Source: Paraburkholderia fynbosensis
Lineage (GTDB): Bacteria > Pseudomonadota > Gammaproteobacteria > Burkholderiales > Burkholderiaceae
Assembly (NCBI RefSeq): GCF_902859935.1
Contig: NZ_CADIKI010000006.1
Span: 248,001 to 312,000, forward strand
Reading direction: 5' to 3'
Length of the DNA: 64,000 bases
Shown here: piece by piece, positions 54,595 through 61,818 of the stretch
Layout of the letters: every line of letters starts with the position of its first letter
How positions within the stretch are numbered: the stretch's first letter is position 1
Program-made: the position numbers and the translations under genes
Notes under the pieces: generated by a model
The model's input: only the letters and a program-made list of their open reading frames with translations
Databases searched by the model: none
What the model was told of the DNA's origin: nothing

Positions 54595-56682
54595 ATGACT
54601 GGTATCTATAACCCGCTGCTGGTCTGGCTGTCGCTGGTAGTGGCATTTCTCGCGTCCTATACGGCCGTGGAGCTGTCCGCCGGCCTGAACGCGCTCGCCA
54701 GCGCGAAATGGCGGCCGCTCTGGCTTGCCGGCGGCGCATTGTCGATGGGCCTAGGCATCTGGTCGATGCATTTCATCGGCATGCTCGCCTTCACGCTGCC
54801 GGTGGCGATCGGCTACGACCTCGGCATCACCGCCGCGTCGCTGATTCTCGCAATCGGCGTGTCGCTGATCGCGCTGGCCACCGCGAGCCGTGGCGCGCTG
54901 TCCCAGCGGCGTCTGTGCGCCGCCGGGACGATCATGGGCGCCGGCGTGGCCGCCATGCACTTCACCGGCATGCAGGCGATGCAGATGTCGCCGGCCATCG
55001 AATACACGCCGTGGCGAGTTGTGGTTTCGGTGGGCGTGGCGATTGCCGCGTCGATCACCGCGCTCTGGCTCGCGTTCACGCTGCGCACATCGGGCGTGCA
55101 GAACCGCGTGGTCAAGCGGCTCGGCGCGGCCTTCGCCATGGCGATCGCGATCACCGGCATGCACTATTTCGGCATGAGCGCGGCCAACTTCTCCGCCGGC
55201 AGCCTTTGCCTGTCCGGCGATAAGCTCGACGCGAACCGGCTCGCGCTGATCGTCAGCGCGACGTCGTTCATCGTGCTGGTCGGCACGCTCGCCTTGCTCG
55301 GCTTCCACACGGGCAGCCTGTCCGTCTCGCTGAAGCGCGCGAACCGGCAACTGCACTATCTCGGAACGCACGACGCGCTGACGAATTTGCCGAACCGCCA
55401 GCAACTTTCGCTGCGCATCGCACGGGCGGTCGCCGGCTGCGCGCGCGGTGAAGCATCGTTCGCCGTGCTCTTCATCGACCTCGACGGCTTCAAGGCGATC
55501 AACGACTCGCTCGGCCACGGCGTCGGCGACGACCTGTTGCAGGTGTGTGCCGAGCGTTTGCGCCAGGACTTGCATCAGACGGACATGGTCGCCCGGCTCG
55601 GCGGGGACGAATTCGTGATCGTGGCCGAGGCGTCGTCCGCCGAGGCCACCGCCGCTGGCGTGCTGCGGCGGTTGAGCGAGGAGATCGTCGTCGACGGCTT
55701 GCCGCTGCGCGTGAGTGCAAGCATCGGCATCGCGTTCCATCCTCGCGACGGCGGCAATGCCGACGAACTGCTGCATTGCGCGGACGCCGCGATGTACGCC
55801 GCCAAACAAAGCGGGCGCAACACGTTCTGCGTGTTCGAGCCGCACATGAACCAGACTGCGCTCAAGTCGCTGATCCTTCAACGCGACCTGCACCGGGCGT
55901 TGAGCGACGGTGAACTCAGCGTGTCGTTCCAGCCGAAGTTCCGCGTCGCATCGCAATCGGTGACCGGTGTCGAAGCGCTGATCCGCTGGCGCCATCCCGA
56001 ACTCGGCGAGATTGCTCCGCTCGAATTCATCCCGCTCGCGGAGCGCTCCGGCCTGATCGTCGACATTGGCGACTGGGTGCTGCGTGAGGTTTGCCGCAAT
56101 ATCGTGCTATGGGACGCGCAAGGGCTGCCTGCGATTTCCGTCGCGGTGAATCTCTCGCCGATGCAGTTCAACGTGCCGGACCTGGTGGCGCGCATCGATG
56201 CGCTGCTTGGCGCGGCCGGCGTCGATCCGTGCCGCCTGATGTTCGAGATCACGGAAACGGCGGCCATGCAGAACGTCGAGAAGGCGAGTCGCACGATCGA
56301 AACCTTGCAGTCGCACGGCTACACCGTCGCTGTCGACGATTTTGGCACCGGCTATTCGAGCCTCGGCTATCTGCAGCGCTTCAGGTTCGACCAGATCAAG
56401 ATCGACGGCTCCTTCATGCGCGAGCTCGACGCCGGCGGCGAGCGCGGCGGCGCGTTGCTGTCGGCTGTCGTGGCGCTCGCGCGCGCGTTGCGGATCGAGG
56501 TCGTCGCGGAAGGTGTCGAGACGGAGTCGCAATTTCACGCGCTCAGCGAACTGGCCTGCGATCAGGTGCAAGGCTTCCTGTTGAGCCGGCCATTGCCGGC
56601 CTCAGAGTTTCTGACATTCCTGCGCGCTTCGGCGGACCGGATTGTCGCCGCCGGCACTGCCTGCGTCGCGCCAGCGGTATGA
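54595..56682 (+). CDS. MHYT-GGDEF-EAL cyclic-di-GMP protein
   Basis: A 695-residue inner-membrane protein. Seven helices in residues 1-240 carry three MHYT-type motifs (SMHFIGM, AMHFTGMQAMQ, GMHYFGM), thought to bind copper and sense oxygen, CO or NO. The GGDEF motif at 336-340 is intact; the position of its RxxD inhibitory site reads HQTD. The EAL domain begins near 425, with GVEALIRWRHP at 458 and the catalytic-type segments EITETAAMQN, VDDFGTGYSSLGYL and EGVETE all intact, so both synthesis and breakdown of c-di-GMP are possible. A purine-rich GAGAGAGGG precedes the ATG. Confidence 0.94.
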   Translation: MTGIYNPLLVWLSLVVAFLASYTAVELSAGLNALASAKWRPLWLAGGALSMGLGIWSMHFIGMLAFTLPVAIGYDLGITAASLILAIGVSLIALATASRGALSQRRLCAAGTIMGAGVAAMHFTGMQAMQMSPAIEYTPWRVVVSVGVAIAASITALWLAFTLRTSGVQNRVVKRLGAAFAMAIAITGMHYFGMSAANFSAGSLCLSGDKLDANRLALIVSATSFIVLVGTLALLGFHTGSLSVSLKRANRQLHYLGTHDALTNLPNRQQLSLRIARAVAGCARGEASFAVLFIDLDGFKAINDSLGHGVGDDLLQVCAERLRQDLHQTDMVARLGGDEFVIVAEASSAEATAAGVLRRLSEEIVVDGLPLRVSASIGIAFHPRDGGNADELLHCADAAMYAAKQSGRNTFCVFEPHMNQTALKSLILQRDLHRALSDGELSVSFQPKFRVASQSVTGVEALIRWRHPELGEIAPLEFIPLAERSGLIVDIGDWVLREVCRNIVLWDAQGLPAISVAVNLSPMQFNVPDLVARIDALLGAAGVDPCRLMFEITETAAMQNVEKASRTIETLQSHGYTVAVDDFGTGYSSLGYLQRFRFDQIKIDGSFMRELDAGGERGGALLSAVVALARALRIEVVAEGVETESQFHALSELACDQVQGFLLSRPLPASEFLTFLRASADRIVAAGTACVAPAV

Positions 56683-56797
56683 GGTGCGCGGCGCCTGGCA
56701 ACGCAGCACACCGTCAATTTTTACCCGGTATTTATTAGCGTGGCTGCGAGCGATGCGGCCGCGCCGGGCGGGTTCTTCAACACCGCTGCAAAGCGTG

Positions 56798-56805
56798 TAT
56801 AAAAT
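56798..56805 (+). promoter_or_regulatory. possible -10 box just before a start codon
   Basis: TATAAAAT ends seven bases before the ATG at 56813, and no ribosome-binding site is visible between them. If real, the transcript would be leaderless or nearly so. Confidence 0.35.
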
Positions 56806-56812
56806 CGCACGC

Positions 56813-57496
56813 ATGCGCCCTATCCCTCATCAGCAGCGGGAGCCCGAGCTTCCGCTGCATACGCCCAGCGTTTCGTCGGTGACATTGGCCGCGGTGATCG
56901 CCGCGATTAGCTGGATCGCGCTCGTCGCGCAAGCCAACGTCACGATCGACCGCACGCTCGCCCGCGGGCTGACCGTGTTCGACGGCCTCGCCCGCATGAG
57001 CAGCTACCTCACCAATCTGACGGTGCTCGCGTGCGCGATCTGCTTTACCTGCGTGGCGTTGCGCAAGCATCGCGCGCCGCTCGTACGTTTTTTCCGGCAG
57101 CCCACCGTCGTGACGGCGGTGGTCGTGTACATGGTCTTCGTCGGGATTGCATATAACCTGCTGTTGCGCGGCTGGTGGTCGCCCGCGCCGCTCAGACGGC
57201 TGCTCACCGAATCGCTGCATAGTGTGCTGCCGATGCTCACCGCGCTCTACTGGGTGCTGTTCGTGCCGCGTTTTCATTTGCGGTGGCGCCACTGTCTGTT
57301 GTGGCTGATCTATCCGCTGACGTATCTAGGCGTCACGTTCTGGCGCGGCAGTCTGTCGGACTTCTATCCCTACCCTTTCATCAACGTCGACGAACTCGGC
57401 ATCAGGCATGTGATGGTCAATGCCGCGCTGCTGTTCGGCGGCTTTCTAATGTTGATGGCGGCGTTCGTCGGCATCAATTCCCGGCGGCGACGCTGA
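56813..57496 (+). CDS. Pr6Pr-like integral membrane protein
   Basis: A 227-residue protein with about six helices. The segments MSSYLTNLTVLACAICFTC, YMVFVGIAYNLLLRG and YPYPFINVDELG match the Pr6Pr/FAR-17a-like membrane family found in bacteria and eukaryotes. Function is unknown. The ATG at 56813 begins directly after a TATAAAAT element; longer upstream frames overlap the c-di-GMP gene. Confidence 0.85.
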   Translation: MRPIPHQQREPELPLHTPSVSSVTLAAVIAAISWIALVAQANVTIDRTLARGLTVFDGLARMSSYLTNLTVLACAICFTCVALRKHRAPLVRFFRQPTVVTAVVVYMVFVGIAYNLLLRGWWSPAPLRRLLTESLHSVLPMLTALYWVLFVPRFHLRWRHCLLWLIYPLTYLGVTFWRGSLSDFYPYPFINVDELGIRHVMVNAALLFGGFLMLMAAFVGINSRRRR

Positions 57497-57664
57497 CCCT
57501 CATTCCGCTGCCCCCATTCGTTTGCGGTGCGGGCGCGCTTTTTGCGCGCTGTTCGCTGGACGTAAGCTGCCTGCGGTGCGGGGCGGCCTACGCGACCCTT
57601 GTGTGTGACGCCGTTGCAATTGCAGCGCGCTCGCACGTAAATATGACAATGGGAGCACATTCGT

Positions 57665-57940
57665 ATGGACACCAATTCAGCGGAAGGCGCAGTAAAGGAA
57701 GTTGCGGGCAAGGTTCAGGGCGCGGTCGGCGACGCGATCGGCGACGCTAGTACGGAACTGGCCGGCAAGGCTAAGGAACTCAGCGGCAAGGCGCAGCAAC
57801 TTTGCGCGAGCACGACGAGTCTGGTGCGCGACACAACGGCCGAAAGCCCCTTTACCACCCTCGCGGTGGTCGCGCTCGCCGGATTTGTCGCCGGTGCGAT
57901 CTGGTCGCATGGCGCCGGGAATCGCGACTATCGCCGGTAG
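57665..57940 (+). CDS. CsbD-like stress protein with C-terminal membrane anchor
   Basis: A 91-residue protein. The N-terminal part (AEGAVKEVAGKVQGAVGDAI) follows the CsbD pattern of stress-response proteins. The C-terminal glycine-rich segment (TTLAVVALAGFVAGAIW) resembles the membrane anchor of ElaB/YqjD ribosome-associated proteins. GGGAG stands before the ATG. It is probably induced in stress or stationary phase. Confidence 0.88.
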   Translation: MDTNSAEGAVKEVAGKVQGAVGDAIGDASTELAGKAKELSGKAQQLCASTTSLVRDTTAESPFTTLAVVALAGFVAGAIWSHGAGNRDYRR

Positions 57941-58141
57941 CCGGTAAGCACGGCTGGACTGGCGTGACGGCGATCTGCCTGCAAGGGGATCGCCTGATCC
58001 GCGTGGAGGCGCCGCTTTGAATCGCCCCGCCTTTTGAAGCGTATCTATGCGTCGGTTCTGCGAGTCGCGCGCGTTGCTCCCGAGCGTTGTCTCGCGGCCA
58101 GCTGCGTGGATTGGTGTGGCCTCGGAACTACTCGCCCCTCG

Positions 58142-58954
58142 TCACGACCCGCCCTTCTTCTTGCGTCCGCTACCCATCTCCAGTTCCACCCAGGTCGGTG
58201 CGTGATCGCTTGCGTGCGGTTCGCCGCGCACCCAGCGGTCGACGCCCGCATCGCGCAAACGCGGAGCAAGATCCGCGCTCAACAACAGGTGGTCGATTCG
58301 CAAGCCCGAGTTCGTATCCCAATGACGGCGAAAATAATCCCAGAACGTGTAGACCCGTTCGTCGCCGAAGTGCGTGCGTAGCGCGTCGGTCCAGCCCTGC
58401 GCGAGCAGCCGCCGATAACGTTCGCGGCTCTCCGGTTGCAACAGCGCGTCCTTCAGCCATGAACGGGGGTTATAGATGTCCTCGTCGGTGGGCACGACGT
58501 TGAAGTCGCCCGCCAGCACCACCGGATGGCCGCTCTTGAACAGCTTCGCTGCATGCGTGATGAAGTGATCGAACCACGCGAGCTTGTAGTCGAACTTGGG
58601 GCCCGGTTGCGGATTGCCGTTCGGCAGATACAGGCAAGCCACCAGCACGCCGCCAGTTGCCGCCTCCAGATAACGGCTGTGCGTGTCGTCCTCGAAGCCG
58701 GGCAGGCCGCGGCGGTTCTCGAGCGGCGCATCGCCCTTCGACAGAATCGCCACGCCGTTCCATGCGCTCTGTCCTTGCCAGATGGCACCGTAGCCCGCGT
58801 CGCGCAATTGCTCGACGGGAAACGCGCTGTCGACCGCCTTGAGTTCCTGCAGACACACGATGTCCGGCGCTTCACGCTCCAGCCATTGCAGCAGTGCAGG
58901 CAATCGCGAACGGATGCCGTTGATGTTGAACGTCGCAATTCGAAGCTTCGCCAC
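58142..58954 (-). CDS. xthA: exodeoxyribonuclease III
   Basis: A 270-residue AP endonuclease/3'-5' exonuclease of base-excision repair. Motifs are TFNINGIRSRLPALL, VCLQELKAVD (metal Glu), LAGDFNVVPTDEDIYNP and the C-terminal RIDHLLLSADL and ASDHAPTWVELE. Length is normal and all catalytic segments are present. Confidence 0.96.
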   Translation of the reverse strand: MAKLRIATFNINGIRSRLPALLQWLEREAPDIVCLQELKAVDSAFPVEQLRDAGYGAIWQGQSAWNGVAILSKGDAPLENRRGLPGFEDDTHSRYLEAATGGVLVACLYLPNGNPQPGPKFDYKLAWFDHFITHAAKLFKSGHPVVLAGDFNVVPTDEDIYNPRSWLKDALLQPESRERYRRLLAQGWTDALRTHFGDERVYTFWDYFRRHWDTNSGLRIDHLLLSADLAPRLRDAGVDRWVRGEPHASDHAPTWVELEMGSGRKKKGGS

Positions 58955-58984
58955 GGTGTGTTCTCCCTAGGCCGGTCCTTCCTG

Positions 58985-59212
58985 TCACGCGCTTCGTTCT
59001 GCCGCGACGTCGCACCATTCGATCGCCCACGACCTCGCGCATGCAATGGCATCGGCTTCGTTGGCGAAGGAATCGATGTCGCCGGAATCATGCGACTGCA
59101 CGTGTTCTTTTTTTTGCGGCACGCGCGTGATTCTCGCTCTCGCGTAGTAGGCGCCGTCTTCCGCATGGCGTGCGCGGCAGTCGATGTGGAAATGCCTGTA
59201 GTCGAACTGCAT
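58985..59212 (-). CDS. small protein of unknown function
   Basis: A 75-residue soluble protein (MQFDYRHFHIDCRARH, then DSGDIDSFANEADAIACARS). It resembles short Burkholderiales proteins of unknown role. AGGAGAG precedes the ATG at 59212. It lies 30 bases upstream of xthA on the same strand and may share its transcript. Confidence 0.8.
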   Translation of the reverse strand: MQFDYRHFHIDCRARHAEDGAYYARARITRVPQKKEHVQSHDSGDIDSFANEADAIACARSWAIEWCDVAAERSA

Positions 59213-59336
59213 GAACTCTCCTGTCGACAGTCGCTGTGAATGAACTACCTCTGTTCAGCGGTAGCATCGGCTGTACCTGCACGGATGCAATAAGCGAAGC
59301 CGCGCGCAACGCCATCGCACCCGAAACATGCACCCC

Positions 59337-59930
59337 TCAATTCGGCAGGTTCACCGCCCCGCCCGCCGCGGTGATCGCGTTGCTTCCCGGGCTCACCGCA
59401 ATCGCCGGCAAATTCACCGCGCTCAGCGGGGGCGCTGCACCAGCCACGCCGCCACGCGGTACCGTGTTAATCACCTGCGATGGCGGCAGCGGCGTGCCGC
59501 TCTTCAGATGACTCCACATCAGATTGAGCGCCTGCAGATTGTAGTAATGCAGCGGCACGAAGCGCGTATCGAAACCGGCCACGCTGAGAAACGCGTCGAA
59601 GTGCTGAGCATTCGTCACTTCGTAGAACGACAGCTTGCTCGCGCCGCCCTCGGTTAGCTGATTCATCCCGAAGTACGGCCGCGACGCGTGATTGATCTGC
59701 ACCAGCGCATCCGCGCGGCCCTGCACCATAATCGTCGGCTTGCCGTGCAGATTCGCATTCATGCGAATGGCGTCGACACTGCCGCTCAGCGCGCCGCTGG
59801 TCCACAGAGCACGTAGACATGCGGCGCCCGCGTAGCTCGCATCGGCGGTCGCCAGCCGATGATCCGCCGCGCCGAATGCTCCCGCGCCATCATCACGACA
59901 GCCGAAGTACGCATAGGCGACGCAACGCGT
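59337..59930 (-). pseudogene. 3' relic of a 3-hydroxybutyrate oligomer hydrolase
   Basis: The minus-strand frame encodes the C-terminal part of a D-3-hydroxybutyrate oligomer hydrolase: ADALVQINHASRPYFGMNQL, VTNAQHFDAFLSVAGFDTRF and LPPSQVINTVPRGG. It can be followed upstream to about 59930 (AADHRLATADASYAGAACLR). The family is several hundred residues long, so most of the enzyme is missing, and nothing upstream restores it. An ATG at 59762 would give 141 residues, but the fragment is unlikely to be active. Confidence 0.78.
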
Positions 59931-60080
59931 GAATCATCTTTGCTGTCTCCGTCATTTTCTAATACCGTTGTAGCTGCAACGGCACCGAACTTGCGGCGTC
60001 AGCTTCGTTGGAACGCGACGCTTCGGATACCGATGCATCGCTAGCCTGCATTGACCTTTCAATGGAGTCAACAGAACGTC

Positions 60081-60803
60081 ATGTCCACGCATAACGATTG
60101 TCAGGATTCAGGCGCTTCAGACGCCACTCCACAGCAACCCGCACGCCGCCGCTTTCTGCAATCGGCCGCCGCTGCCGCGACGGTCGGCGCGGCGCCGCAT
60201 CTGCGCGCGCAAACCCAAACGCCGGCCGCGCCGCCGGCGCAACTCAACCAGGCCGTGCCGCCGCGCCGGGTCACGCTGACCGTCAACGGCCGCGCCTATA
60301 CGCTGCAACTCGAACCGCGCGTCACCCTGCTCGACGCGCTGCGCGAATACGCAGACCTGATGGGCACGAAAAAAGGCTGTGACCGGGGTCAGTGCGGCGC
60401 CTGCACGGTGCTCGTCGAGGGCCGCCGCATCAATTCGTGTCTGACGCTCGCCGTGATGCACGAAGGCGAAAACATCACCACCGTGGAAGGACTCGCGGCC
60501 AACGGCGCATTGAGTCCGATGCAGCGCGCGTTCATCGAACACGATGCGTTCCAGTGCGGCTACTGTACACCGGGGCAGTTGTGTTCCGCGACGGCTCTGC
60601 TGAACGAATTTCGCAACGGCACCGCGAGCACCGTGACCGCCGATGTCCGCAGCCGTCCCGCCCAACTGTCCGACGAAGAAATCCGCGAACGGATGAGCGG
60701 CAACATCTGCCGCTGCGGCGCCTACGCGAACATCGTGGCTGCGGTGCGCGCAGTGCATGACGGCGGTGGCTCGACCGGCGCCCCCCAACCCGGCACCGCC
60801 TGA
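60081..60803 (+). CDS. paoA: aldehyde oxidoreductase iron-sulfur subunit (PaoA-like)
   Basis: A 240-residue small subunit of a molybdenum hydroxylase. A twin-arginine signal (ARRRFLQSAAAAATVGAAP) sends the complex to the periplasm. Two 2Fe-2S clusters are bound by CDRGQCGACTVLVEGRRINSC and later CGYCTPGQ plus ICRCGAY. The start is the ATG at 60081; an in-frame TTG ten codons earlier is less likely. It heads a three-gene operon. Confidence 0.94.
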   Translation: MSTHNDCQDSGASDATPQQPARRRFLQSAAAAATVGAAPHLRAQTQTPAAPPAQLNQAVPPRRVTLTVNGRAYTLQLEPRVTLLDALREYADLMGTKKGCDRGQCGACTVLVEGRRINSCLTLAVMHEGENITTVEGLAANGALSPMQRAFIEHDAFQCGYCTPGQLCSATALLNEFRNGTASTVTADVRSRPAQLSDEEIRERMSGNICRCGAYANIVAAVRAVHDGGGSTGAPQPGTA

Positions 60804-60816
60804 CGGAGCGACCAGC

Positions 60817-61818
60817 ATGGATGCAATCTCTTACGAACGCGCTGGCGACGTCGCCAGCGCAGTGCGCGCGGTTCAGCAACCGGGCGCGGTCTTCATCGGC
60901 GGCGGCACGAATCTGCTCGATCTGATGAAGGGCGGTGTCGCGAGACCGATGCGGCTCATCGATATCACGCACATCAGCGGACTCGATACGGTGACGACGC
61001 TGCCCGACGGCGGCATCCGCATCGGCGCACTGGTGCGCAACAGCGATGCGGCGAACCACGCGCTGGTGCGCGAGCAATACCCGTTGCTGTCGAAAGCGCT
61101 GCTCGCGGGCGCGTCGTCGCAGTTGCGCAATATGGCGACAGTCGGCGGCAATCTGCTGCAACGTACGCGCTGCGGCTACTTCTACGACACGGCCTTCACA
61201 CAATGCAACAAGCGCATGCCCGGCAGCGGCTGCGCGGCGCTCGGCGGCCACAATCGCACGCATGCGATTCTCGGCGCGAGTGCTCAATGCATCGCGGTGA
61301 ATCCTTCGGATATGAGCGTGGCGCTGGCGGCGCTCGAAGCCGTCGTGCGCGTGAGCGGTCCCAACGGCGAACGCACTATCGCGTTCGCCGACTTCCACCG
61401 CCTGCCCGCCGAGCGACCCGACATCGATACCACGTTGCAGCCCGGCGAACTGATTACCGCGGTCGATCTGCCGCCGCCGCTCTTCAGCGCACATTCGCAT
61501 TATCTGAAAGTGCGTGACCGCGCCAGTTACGCATTCGCGCTGGTGTCGGTGGCCGCCGCTTTGCAAATGGACGGCGAGCGCGTGAGGACCGCGCGCATCG
61601 CGCTCGGCGGCGTCGCGCACAAGCCGTGGCGCGCGAGCGTCGCCGAACAGATGCTCAACGCTCAGCCGCTCACGCAGGCGACGTTGAACAACGCCGCCGC
61701 CGCCGCGTTGAGGGACGCACGTCCGCAGCAAGACAACCGTTTCAAGGTGCGGCTCGCGCAACGCGCGATCGTGCGCGCAGTCAACCAGGCCGCGGGCCGC
61801 GCGGGAGGTGTCGCATGA
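60817..61818 (+). CDS. paoB: aldehyde oxidoreductase FAD subunit (PaoB-like)
   Basis: A 333-residue FAD-binding subunit. The flavin segments are FIGGGTNLLDLMKGGVARP and GASSQLRNMATVGGNLLQRT. A cysteine cluster (RTRCGYFYDTAFTQCNK and MPGSGCAALGG) is the additional 4Fe-4S site that distinguishes PaoB-type subunits from ordinary xanthine dehydrogenases. The ATG at 60817 lies 13 bases after the paoA stop with GGAGC before it. Confidence 0.93.
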   Translation: MDAISYERAGDVASAVRAVQQPGAVFIGGGTNLLDLMKGGVARPMRLIDITHISGLDTVTTLPDGGIRIGALVRNSDAANHALVREQYPLLSKALLAGASSQLRNMATVGGNLLQRTRCGYFYDTAFTQCNKRMPGSGCAALGGHNRTHAILGASAQCIAVNPSDMSVALAALEAVVRVSGPNGERTIAFADFHRLPAERPDIDTTLQPGELITAVDLPPPLFSAHSHYLKVRDRASYAFALVSVAAALQMDGERVRTARIALGGVAHKPWRASVAEQMLNAQPLTQATLNNAAAAALRDARPQQDNRFKVRLAQRAIVRAVNQAAGRAGGVA

